DNA of 64,000 nucleotides from Burkholderiales bacterium (GTDB lineage: Bacteria; Pseudomonadota; Gammaproteobacteria; Burkholderiales; Usitatibacteraceae), in assembly GCA_019634955.1 (NCBI GenBank), contig JAHCAK010000019.1:1-64000 (forward strand). The letters run 5' to 3'. The notes beneath the pieces are model-generated. The model saw only the letters and a program-made list of their open reading frames with translations, searched no databases and was not told the origin of the DNA. Below, in pieces: positions 56,770 through 64,000 of the stretch. The position numbers and the translations under genes are program-made. Each line of letters opens with the position of its first letter. Position 1 is the stretch's first letter.

Positions 56770-57258
56770 ATGTTCTACCAGCTTCCCCTCGAGCGGCTGG
56801 CCAGGCACCGGGGCAGCCGGCCCCAGCTCGATTTCGCGCGCGAGGCCCTGCTCGCGCTGCACGAGTCCGACGACGCCCGGTACGAGGCCACGGAACGCGG
56901 GCTGGAGATGTACGCGGCCCACGAGGAGGCGCTCGCCCAGCCCGTGGCGGTGCTGCGCGACCGCTTCGGCGACCTCCTGGACATCCGCCCGCCGCGCGTG
57001 CGCTGCCTGCCGGGCCACCCCCTGCAGCAGCCCGTGATGGCCGTGCGCGTGATCGTGCGGCGGGAGCACTCGCTCGCCGCCGTCCACGAGCTTCGCGCCC
57101 GCAACGCCCGCATCGAGGAGGAGTGCCAGCGCGGGCGCATCGTCATCATCCGGGCGCGGGCGGCGCTGCGCGACCTCCTCGGCCTGGGCGAGCGCCTCGC
57201 GGCCCTCACCGGCGGCACCGCCCAGCACGCCATGCGCCTCAGCCACTACGCCCCCTAG
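56770..57258 (+). CDS. Stand-alone EF-G domain IV/V-like protein
   Basis: A 162-residue protein. The C-terminal 90 residues match the ferredoxin-like domain V of EF-G/tetracycline-resistance proteins: QQPVMAVRVIVRREHSLAAVHELRARNARIEEECQRGRIVIIRARAALRDLLGLGERLAALTGGTAQHAMRLSHY, corresponding to 'EPxMxVxV...RRGxI...PLxxxFGYxxxLxxxTxGxxxxxMxFxHY'. There is no G domain. The function is unknown; it may act on ribosomes or mimic the tip. It is probably co-transcribed with rnk. Confidence 0.75.
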   Translation: MFYQLPLERLARHRGSRPQLDFAREALLALHESDDARYEATERGLEMYAAHEEALAQPVAVLRDRFGDLLDIRPPRVRCLPGHPLQQPVMAVRVIVRREHSLAAVHELRARNARIEEECQRGRIVIIRARAALRDLLGLGERLAALTGGTAQHAMRLSHYAP

Positions 57259-57269
57259 GGACGCACCCC

Positions 57270-57308
57270 GGGGACGTACCCGCGGGACAGACCCGCGGGT
57301 ACGTCCCC
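57270..57308. repeat. 17-bp perfect hairpin upstream of pckG
   Basis: GGGGACGTACCCGCGGG (57270-57286) pairs perfectly with 57292-57308 across a 5-base loop. No T-tract follows on either side, so it is not a typical intrinsic terminator; it may stabilise RNA ends or be a dispersed element. Confidence 0.8.
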
Positions 57309-57436
57309 AAGTATCAGGATTGGTGAGTAGCAGGGTGGGGATGGCGGGCGCGAGGGGTATGCAATAATTGACCGACGATACCTAAATGGCCGGCCCCGGA
57401 ATCCTGGCGGCCCGGCAACCGCCCGGAGGAAATCCC

Positions 57437-59260
57437 ATGCACGCACAAGCCGCGCCCGTTCCCGGGGCCGCCCGCACCCGCAACGCGAAGCTCCTGAAGT
57501 GGGTGGCCGACGTGGCCGCCCTCACGGAGCCGGATTCCATCTACTGGTGCGACGGCTCGCAGGAGGAGTACGACCGCCTGTGCGCGCAGCTGGTCGAGGC
57601 GGGCACCTTCACGCGGCTGGACGCAAAGCTCCGCCCCAACTCCTACCTCGCGCTCTCCGACCCCTCGGACGTGGCCCGCGTCGAGGACCGCACCTTCATC
57701 TGCTCGAAGGCGAAGGACGACGCCGGCCCCACCAACAACTGGGTCGACCCGGCCGAGATGCGCGCGACCCTCAAGGGCCTCTTCAAGGGCTGCATGCGCG
57801 GCCGCACGATGTACGTGGTGCCCTTCAGCATGGGCCCCATCGGCTCGCACATCTCGCACATCGGGGTCGAGATCTCCGACAGCGCCTACGTCGCCGTCAA
57901 CATGAAGCTCATGACGCGCATGGGCGCCGCGGTGCTCGCCACCCTCGGCGACCACGGCGACTTCGTGCCCTGCGTGCACTCGGTCGGCGCGCCGCTCGCC
58001 CCCGGCCAGAAGGACGTCACCTGGCCCTGCAACAAGGACCACAAGTACATCGTCCACTTTCCCGAGGACAAGGAGATCTGGTCCTTCGGCTCGGGCTACG
58101 GCGGCAACGCGCTGCTGGGCAAGAAGTGCTTCGCGCTGCGCATCGCCTCCGTGATGGGCCGCGAGCAGGGCTGGCTCGCCGAGCACATGCTGATCCTCGG
58201 CGTGGAATCCCCCGCGGGCGTGAAGCACTACGTCACGGCCGCCTTCCCCAGCGCCTGCGGCAAGACCAACTTCGCGATGCTGATCCCGCCGCCCGCCTTC
58301 AAGGGCTGGAAGGTGACCACCATCGGCGACGACATCGCCTGGATCAAGCCGGGCGAGGATGGCCGCCTGCACGCCATCAACCCGGAAGCGGGCTTCTTCG
58401 GCGTGGCCCCCGGCACGGGCTACGACACCAACCCCAACTGCATGGAGGCCATCAAGGCCGACACGATCTTCACCAACGTGGCGCTCACGCCCGAAGGCGA
58501 CGTGTGGTGGGAGGGGATGACCAAGGAGCCGCCGCCCAAGCTCACCGACTGGACCGGCAAGGAGTGGACGCCGGGCTGCGGCCGCCCCGCCGCGCACCCG
58601 AATGCCCGCTTCACGGTGGCCGCCTCCCGCGCCCCCTCGATCGACCCGGCCTGGGACGACCCCAAGGGCGTGCCCATCTCCGCGTTCATCTTCGGCGGCC
58701 GGCGCTCCTCCACCGTGCCGCTCGTCACGGAAGCCGCCACCTGGGACGAAGGCGTCTACATGGCCGCGACCCTCGGCTCCGAGACCACCGCCGCCATCGT
58801 GGGCCAGGTGGGCGTCGTGCGCCGCGACCCGTTCGCGATGCTCGCCTTCTGCGGCTACAACATGAGCGACTACTTCGCCCACTGGATCGACATGGGCCGG
58901 AAGGTCCCCTACCCGCCGAAGATCTTCATGGTGAACTGGTTCCGCAAGGGCGACGACGGCAAGTTCATCTGGCCGGGCTACGGCGAGAACATGCGCGTGC
59001 TCAAGTGGGTGGTCGAGCGCGTCGAGGGCATCGCCGACGCCCAGCGCACCGAGTGGGGCTACGTGCCCTCGCACAAGGACCTCGACTGGAAAGGCCTCGA
59101 GGGCTTCGCGGCCGAGAAGTACCTCGCCATCTCCGCGCTCGACAAGTCGATGTGGAAGCAGGAGATGCCGCTGCACCGCGAGTTGTTCGACAAGCTGGGC
59201 GCGCGACTGCCAAGGGCAATGAGAGCGCGCTATGACGCGCTCTCGAAACTGATAGGTTGA
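57437..59260 (+). CDS. pckG: Phosphoenolpyruvate carboxykinase (GTP)
   Basis: A 607-residue GTP-type PEPCK. It has the Mn/substrate site [22 protein letters not shown], the P-loop [14 protein letters not shown] with catalytic Cys, the guanine-binding region and [15 protein letters not shown]. It interconverts oxaloacetate and PEP for gluconeogenesis. The ATG at 57437 follows GGAGGAAAT; an in-frame start at 57386 lacks a site. Confidence 0.96.
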   Translation: MHAQAAPVPGAARTRNAKLLKWVADVAALTEPDSIYWCDGSQEEYDRLCAQLVEAGTFTRLDAKLRPNSYLALSDPSDVARVEDRTFICSKAKDDAGPTNNWVDPAEMRATLKGLFKGCMRGRTMYVVPFSMGPIGSHISHIGVEISDSAYVAVNMKLMTRMGAAVLATLGDHGDFVPCVHSVGAPLAPGQKDVTWPCNKDHKYIVHFPEDKEIWSFGSGYGGNALLGKKCFALRIASVMGREQGWLAEHMLILGVESPAGVKHYVTAAFPSACGKTNFAMLIPPPAFKGWKVTTIGDDIAWIKPGEDGRLHAINPEAGFFGVAPGTGYDTNPNCMEAIKADTIFTNVALTPEGDVWWEGMTKEPPPKLTDWTGKEWTPGCGRPAAHPNARFTVAASRAPSIDPAWDDPKGVPISAFIFGGRRSSTVPLVTEAATWDEGVYMAATLGSETTAAIVGQVGVVRRDPFAMLAFCGYNMSDYFAHWIDMGRKVPYPPKIFMVNWFRKGDDGKFIWPGYGENMRVLKWVVERVEGIADAQRTEWGYVPSHKDLDWKGLEGFAAEKYLAISALDKSMWKQEMPLHRELFDKLGARLPRAMRARYDALSKLIG

Positions 59261-59294
59261 AGCCTTGGCCGTCCGCGCTTTTCGGCCGTTGCCC

Positions 59295-60071
59295 CTACTG
59301 AGGCGCCGCCGCGTTCGCCGGCTCATGCACGGCCCTGCGACGGCTCAACGCACCAGGCTCCGCGACGAACTCGGGACGAATGGCGGGAATCTCATGAAGC
59401 ACATTTCGACCCAAGAGCGTCATTGATCGACCCTGCACGAAGTAACGCAAGAACAAGGTTGCGCCGTCGACCGGGTTGCTGGACGGATATGCAAGCTTCC
59501 ATACCCGCAGCGTGACCTCGAACTCGCCCGCACCCATCGGGCTGGTCGAATATTCCGCGAATCCGGTTGTCGGCGTTCGCGTCGGATCTCTTACAAGGGT
59601 CTTCCCATCCAGGAGCGCACTCATGTCGGTGGCGTCCTGCGCAATCGAAAATCGGAAAGCACCCGATTCGGACAGCGCTCCAAGCCGTGCAAGCTGCTCG
59701 AATCGCAACGTCGCATGAAAAAGAAGCCCGTCTTGACCTGACATTTCAAGGATCTCAAGTGGAGCCCGCGTCGAATTCAAAGCCTGCACCGCCGCGGGTG
59801 ATCCGCACTGGCCGGCAATTGACATCTTTTCTTCCACCATTCCCTCATCCTCCGGACTCAGGTAGCACGGCAATTCGGGACATGGTGGCCGATTCTTGCA
59901 ATTCCCCGAGCATGCATTGTGGCTGCAGTTTACGAATGCATCCATCTCTATTGGGTAGCAGTCGGCGTAAGCGGAACACATGATGCACGTCGCCAATGCT
60001 GGCAAGGCACCGAGGATTCCGGCTATCGCCAGACAAGTCTGCAACAAGTACCTTGCGATGGACTTCATCAT
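59295..60071 (-). CDS. Secreted Cys-rich protein of unknown function
   Basis: This 258-residue protein has a signal peptide (LLQTCLAIAGILGALPALA) followed by a Cys-rich segment with eight Cys in about 45 residues (TCIMCSAYADCYP, NCSHNACSGNC, RPPCPELPC) and one later Cys. The rest is beta-like with no recognised family. The DNA is visibly lower in GC than its neighbours. It lies 117 bases downstream of the TPR-thioredoxin gene on the same strand and may be its redox client. Confidence 0.65.
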   Translation of the reverse strand: MMKSIARYLLQTCLAIAGILGALPALATCIMCSAYADCYPIEMDAFVNCSHNACSGNCKNRPPCPELPCYLSPEDEGMVEEKMSIAGQCGSPAAVQALNSTRAPLEILEMSGQDGLLFHATLRFEQLARLGALSESGAFRFSIAQDATDMSALLDGKTLVRDPTRTPTTGFAEYSTSPMGAGEFEVTLRVWKLAYPSSNPVDGATLFLRYFVQGRSMTLLGRNVLHEIPAIRPEFVAEPGALSRRRAVHEPANAAAPQ

Positions 60072-60188
60072 GATGTGGCTCCCGATCGGTTGTTGGACTA
60101 CGGTTAGCTGTTCCTGTCAGTGCGAGCTTCGAAGCGGGACAGGTTGCCACTCGATTCGCGTTAGGTCCTGCACCCCCTTCACTCCAAT

Positions 60189-62474
60189 TCAGTCACTTGC
60201 TTCCCCAATCAACTCCGAGATGAACTCCTCTGCGCCGGCAGCCCACCGGTCCGGCAAGGAAAAGCCGATTGCGCGATACCTCACCACGCCTCGTCTGTCC
60301 ACGATGAGAGTTTGTGGAACGATCCCGGCCGTGGCCCACGGCAGGCGATCTGCCAGCCTCGCCCCCATTCCGACCGGAACAGAGATGCCGTTCCGATTCA
60401 CGAATCCGCGGACCGTCCCTTCATCTTCATCGAGATTGATGGACTGAAAATGGACCTTATCCCCGGGACCGTATCTCTTCCGAAGCTTTTCAAGTTCTCT
60501 GAGTTCGGAAAGGCAGGGACCGCACCACGTTGCCCAGTAGGACACGAGCACTACCGATCCGCGCCATGACGACGTCGAAAAGGTACTGCCTAAAACGTCA
60601 TCCAGATTCACTTCCGGAAATTGCAGCGAAACGTGCGTCCATGCCGACCCACCAGCTTTCCCATCGTCAGGCTCCCTGCCACCATCGTCTGGAGTGCGTC
60701 CTGCACCCAAGATCAATGACAGCTCGTCAATCCGACTTCGCTTGGTTCGGAAGGCACCTGGCGAACTCCGAGCTTCCCAGTATCTTGCGGACACGAGCGC
60801 CTCCCGTGCACCCCTTCGGTTCCCCATGGAAAGCTCAATTTCGCCAACGCAACGCAAGTAGCGGCCAAGCGCCGACAGGTGGATCGGGTATCTCTGGTCG
60901 CTCTTTTCCACGCCCGCCATTTCACGCAAGACGGCCTGCGCAGATTTTCGATGAAGCATTGCGGTCGCCACGTCGTGCTTCCTAACCGCATCTTCGGCGA
61001 GAAGACTCCATGCGAGCACCAACTGCGCATCGAGTTCGGCGAGAAAGCGGAGCTTCCCTTCGCCACCACGCTGGAACATCGGATCGGCTTGCGCCTTCAG
61101 ATGGCCTATTGCATCAACCCCCTCCTCCACCAAATCGGGAAGGTTCTCCAATCCGATGCGGCGCGCTGCAAACTCGTTGGCTATCAGAAGCTGCGGAACG
61201 GGATTGAAGGGCGCAACCCGCGGTGGCGCCCGGAGAACATCTCTCAAGGCCACGCCGAATCGGAGGACATCAGTGTCCGGCGTTTCGTCGATCTCACGAG
61301 CAATGAGAAATCTCCTGAGATGGAGTTCAGGAGAATGCGGAAGCATGTCCAGTAGCAACTCGGTCCTGAGAAGTCGCTTCTTGAGATTCTCCTGAACTCC
61401 GGAATGGGATGAAGGAGTCATCGCTTTGTCGACGATCTCCCACTTCCGTTCGATTGCGTTTCTCGCCGCCACCGATTGAGGGGAGTGCGCAACAATCAGG
61501 TCATTGGCCCGGAGTTCGCCTGATTCGTCGCCGATCGACCGAAATACCTGCGCGATGATCTCGAGTTCGCCTAGCGCTAGACCTGCCGAATTGGAGAGAG
61601 TCTGCGCGAGCCACCTCGAGATGTCGCTGCGTACTCGTCCGTGAGTCCCGCTCGGCAGTATCGAAAATGCACCGTTCCCGTAGGCCCGGATATAAGGCAA
61701 TGCCGCGGGTCCCTGCAAACTATCGATATGCCTGCGCAGATCCTCGAGCTTCTTCTCGTGTTCGCGGGACGGCGCCCATCCCCGGAGAAACTCGATGCCC
61801 TCTGCGGATCCCGGGCAAAGTGACAAGTAGCGCTCGACCTGCTGGACCTCTGCGGAAGTGCCTGGTCGTCCGCTGCTGTCCCGAATTGCCGCTGCGTATA
61901 GCAGTTGGAGCGGCGCAAACGATGGGAACTCGACTACTGCGCGCTCGAGAAAGCTCCGGTTACTTGGCGCGCGCCCGAGCAATTGCACTCGGCCCAACAG
62001 GTAGGCGGCCTCCGGTGTCCGGGCCTTCTTGTAGTCGAGTTCTCTTTGAAGCAGCAACTCCTTCCGTCGCGAAGGGACTCTGAAAATCCACGAATCCCGT
62101 TCACGCTGTACGAATATGTCGGATGGATGTTCGGCCGCGATTGCCTCCACGCGCGCGGTCAGTTCGTCGTACCATCCTGACGTCGCGTACATGGCATTGT
62201 GCGCCTGACGAACCACGCCAAGGTCGGACAATACGGCACTCTGCGGCGAACACGAGGAAGTCATTGCGGCAGCGATGCGTTCGCTGCCGTCAGCTGGAAA
62301 TGCGACGGTCGCGGCAAACCAGCATGGGGCAGCAGCACTTAGTGCATATCGGCCAATTCGAATCACCCATGGCGCGCGCACCTTCGCCACGGCCGCCACT
62401 GCAACCGAATCGCGACCAGCAGGATGCCGTCGCGTCTTCTTCGCGTCCGATGCGGAGTAGGGGCGGGACCCCAT
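60189..62474 (-). CDS. Helical-repeat protein with C-terminal TlpA-type thioredoxin domain
   Basis: A 761-residue protein. An N-terminal hydrophobic segment (RIGRYALSAAAPCWFAATVAFPA) looks like a signal sequence, so it is probably exported; a GTG nearer that segment may be the true start. A long helical repeat region (about 80-600) is followed by a TlpA/ResA-like thioredoxin domain (about 620-761) with the active site ATWCGPCLSELRELEKL and a cis-Pro loop (GIVPQTLIVDRRG). It would catalyse thiol-disulfide exchange in the periplasm. The DNA is lower in GC. Confidence 0.8.
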   Translation of the reverse strand: MGSRPYSASDAKKTRRHPAGRDSVAVAAVAKVRAPWVIRIGRYALSAAAPCWFAATVAFPADGSERIAAAMTSSCSPQSAVLSDLGVVRQAHNAMYATSGWYDELTARVEAIAAEHPSDIFVQRERDSWIFRVPSRRKELLLQRELDYKKARTPEAAYLLGRVQLLGRAPSNRSFLERAVVEFPSFAPLQLLYAAAIRDSSGRPGTSAEVQQVERYLSLCPGSAEGIEFLRGWAPSREHEKKLEDLRRHIDSLQGPAALPYIRAYGNGAFSILPSGTHGRVRSDISRWLAQTLSNSAGLALGELEIIAQVFRSIGDESGELRANDLIVAHSPQSVAARNAIERKWEIVDKAMTPSSHSGVQENLKKRLLRTELLLDMLPHSPELHLRRFLIAREIDETPDTDVLRFGVALRDVLRAPPRVAPFNPVPQLLIANEFAARRIGLENLPDLVEEGVDAIGHLKAQADPMFQRGGEGKLRFLAELDAQLVLAWSLLAEDAVRKHDVATAMLHRKSAQAVLREMAGVEKSDQRYPIHLSALGRYLRCVGEIELSMGNRRGAREALVSARYWEARSSPGAFRTKRSRIDELSLILGAGRTPDDGGREPDDGKAGGSAWTHVSLQFPEVNLDDVLGSTFSTSSWRGSVVLVSYWATWCGPCLSELRELEKLRKRYGPGDKVHFQSINLDEDEGTVRGFVNRNGISVPVGMGARLADRLPWATAGIVPQTLIVDRRGVVRYRAIGFSLPDRWAAGAEEFISELIGEASD

Positions 62475-62769
62475 GGCTTGATTGTAGCCTCTCGATCCAT
62501 CCTGTTGACTTACGTTATCCCCACCAACACTGGATTGTCAACCCTCGTCAGCGTGGCACTTGAAGGCGCGGCTTCAGCGCCGAGATCTGGAGTAGACAAT
62601 TCCCGCGAGCGACACCATCCCACTGATCATCCGAACCGTCCTGTGCCACTTGGCGGGACTGCTGCAGATGCCATCTTGGACGCACTCATGAGATTCCGCC
62701 TCGTTCCCGACTACAATTGCCAAAGTGGCGAGATCCAAACCCGTATAGCAACCTCCATCTTTCAATCAG
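62475..62769. other. Intergenic region with no recognised gene
   Basis: About 295 bases between the divergent TPR-thioredoxin and SIMPL genes, lower in GC than most of the window. No convincing ORF, hairpin or operator was seen; it should contain the two promoters. Confidence 0.5.
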
Positions 62770-63543
62770 ATGGCCATTCGCATGCCCTCAAGTGAGCCGG
62801 ATCACACCCTCCCCGCCGCGATCATCCTCGCCGCGGGCCTCGCCGTGGGCCTCGCCGCCGGCGGCTGGCTCGTGGGCCAGGGCCTCGCGCGCTTCAAGTC
62901 GGAGTCGCGCACCGTCACCGTGAAGGGCCTGGTCGAGCGCGAGGTGAAGAGCGACCGCGCCGTGTGGACGCTCTCGCTTCGCCGCGCGAGCGACACGCTG
63001 GCGGACGCGCACCAGCGCATCGCCGCCGACCGCGAGGCCGTGCTCGCCTTCCTGAGGAAGCAGGGCTTCGCGGAGGCCGAGATCGAGCGCCAGCCCACGC
63101 GCACCCTCGACAAGCTGGCCCGCGACTTCAACCAGAACCAGGGCGAGCGCTTCCGCTACGTGGTCACCACCGCGGTGGAGGTGTCGACGCCGAAGGTGGA
63201 CCTCGTGCGGAGCGCCGCCGGCGCCACCGAGGAGCTCCTCAAGGGCGGCGTGATCCTCGACAGCGACGAGCAATCGGGCCGCGCCAACCCGCGCTACGTG
63301 GTCTCGAAGTTCAACGACCTGCGCCCGCAGCTGCTGGCGGACGCGACGAAGAACGCCCGCGCCACCGCCGAGCAGTTCGCCGCCGACTCGGGCGCGAAGG
63401 TCGGTGCCATCCGCTCGGCCAACCAGGGGTCGATCCAGATCTTCGGCACCGACGGCAACGACGAGTCGGCGCCCTTCGCGCCCACGAGCACGCCGGTGAA
63501 GAAGATCCGCGTGGTGAGCACCTTCGAGTTCGCGCTGGAATGA
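62770..63543 (+). CDS. SIMPL (DUF541) domain protein, membrane-anchored
   Basis: A 257-residue protein with an N-terminal signal anchor (AAIILAAGLAVGLAAGGWLVGQGL) and a SIMPL domain: TVTVKGLVEREVKSDRAVWTLSLR, VLAFLRKQGFAEAEIERQPTRT and a second half with LLADATKNARATAEQFAADSGAKVGAIRSANQG and RVVSTFEFAL. These proteins have periplasmic oligomers of poorly known function. Its stop overlaps the next ATG (ATGA). Confidence 0.9.
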   Translation: MAIRMPSSEPDHTLPAAIILAAGLAVGLAAGGWLVGQGLARFKSESRTVTVKGLVEREVKSDRAVWTLSLRRASDTLADAHQRIAADREAVLAFLRKQGFAEAEIERQPTRTLDKLARDFNQNQGERFRYVVTTAVEVSTPKVDLVRSAAGATEELLKGGVILDSDEQSGRANPRYVVSKFNDLRPQLLADATKNARATAEQFAADSGAKVGAIRSANQGSIQIFGTDGNDESAPFAPTSTPVKKIRVVSTFEFALE

Positions 63544-64000
63544 GGCTCGCCGACCTCGAGACCCCGCGCCTCGTGCTGGACGCCGGGCGCATGGAGGCCA
63601 ACGTCGCCCGCCTCAAGGCGCACCTCGCCTCGCTGGGCGTGCGCCTGCGCCCGCACGTGAAGACCTGCAAGTCGATCGACGTCGCGCGCGCGCTCATGGA
63701 AACGCCCGCCGGCCCCATCACCGTCTCCACGCTCAAGGAGGCGGAGCAGTTCCTCGAGCACGGCGTCACCGACATCCTCTACGCCGTGGGCATCGCGCCC
63801 GGCAAGCTCGACCACGTGATGGCGTTGCGCGCCCGCGGGGCGGATCTCGCCGTGGTGGTCGACAGCGTGGAGGCCGCGCAGGCCGTGGCGGCCAAGGGCG
63901 CCGGCATCCCCACGCTCATCGAGATCGACTGCGACGGCCACCGCGCCGGCGTGAAGCCCGGGCACCCCGTGCTCCTCGACATCGCCAAGGCGCTCGCCAG
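63540..64000 (+). CDS. D-threonine aldolase/D-serine dehydratase-like PLP enzyme (partial, N-terminal)
   Basis: About 153 residues are visible before the window ends. They belong to the alanine-racemase-type barrel: ETPRLVLDAGRMEANVARL, the PLP Lys in RPHVKTCKSIDVARAL, and ISEAEQFLEHGVTDILYA-like strands. Related enzymes act on D-3-hydroxyamino acids. The ATG overlaps the SIMPL stop. Confidence 0.85.
   Translation, partial: MRLADLETPRLVLDAGRMEANVARLKAHLASLGVRLRPHVKTCKSIDVARALMETPAGPITVSTLKEAEQFLEHGVTDILYAVGIAPGKLDHVMALRARGADLAVVVDSVEAAQAVAAKGAGIPTLIEIDCDGHRAGVKPGHPVLLDIAKALA

Noticed and set aside
57270..57308. Intrinsic terminator
   Set aside because: The stem is strong, but no run of T follows on either strand.
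62574..62765. 63-residue minus-strand ORF in the gap at 62.5 kb
   Set aside because: No ribosome site, motif or coding bias was seen.

Overview
The window is high-GC DNA with dense, often overlapping genes. Gene content suggests a betaproteobacterium: pyrG-kdsA and eno-ftsB pairs, PhnCDE, GTP-type PEP carboxykinase, SoxXYZA, and exosortase H with IPTL-CTERM substrates. I cannot place it below class from sequence alone. No rRNA, tRNA or CRISPR array was recognised.

Layout. 1-10.9 kb is a carboxylic-acid or acyl-CoA catabolic block: a GMC oxidoreductase (cut by the window edge), a ThDP enzyme, a carboxymuconolactone-decarboxylase-like protein, a membrane transporter, biotin carboxylase, two carboxyltransferases, a 73-residue biotin carrier, a class III CoA-transferase and a divergent GntR/FCD regulator. 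10.9-13.5 kb holds a second ThDP enzyme and a TraB/GumN protein. 13.5-17.9 kb is phnD-phnC-phnE-phnE behind a Pho-box-like site, followed by a short 6-phosphogluconate dehydrogenase. 17.9-24.5 kb is mixed housekeeping: greB, marC-like, EamA, exosortase H with its partner, MmcQ/YjbR, a glycosyltransferase, ftsB and eno. 24.5-49.4 kb is accessory: secreted proteins sharing a WW/GWG beta domain, an amidohydrolase, a glutamate-synthase-like protein, an M17 peptidase, a complex palindrome, an IPTL-CTERM/subtilase cluster, a deacetylase, a GMC oxidoreductase and a long minus-strand operon (GMC oxidoreductase, membrane protein, two molybdenum hydroxylase subunits, soxXYZA, copper chaperone). 49.4-53.2 kb is panE-like, kdsA and pyrG, with two copies of a 159-bp palindromic element. 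53.4-64 kb holds a PAP2 phosphatase, mtnA plus class II aldolase, rnk, a stand-alone EF-G domain V protein, pckG, a lower-GC pair (TPR-thioredoxin protein and Cys-rich secreted protein), a SIMPL protein and a partial D-threonine-aldolase-like gene.

Main signals. (1) An exosortase H system: the sortase at about 21 kb and its IPTL-CTERM substrates at 33.7-38.9 kb. One substrate is fused in frame, across a G10 tract, to a second signal peptide and a subtilase, giving a polyprotein-like or phase-variable product. (2) A Sox operon without soxB in the window, whose SoxY lacks the C-terminal GGCGG arm, co-transcribed with a molybdenum hydroxylase. (3) An mtnA-aldolase pair matching the DHAP shunt, behind an FNR-type site. 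(4) Two new-looking palindromic element families. (5) The usual pyrG-kdsA-eno-ftsB neighbourhood is split by about 26 kb of accessory genes.
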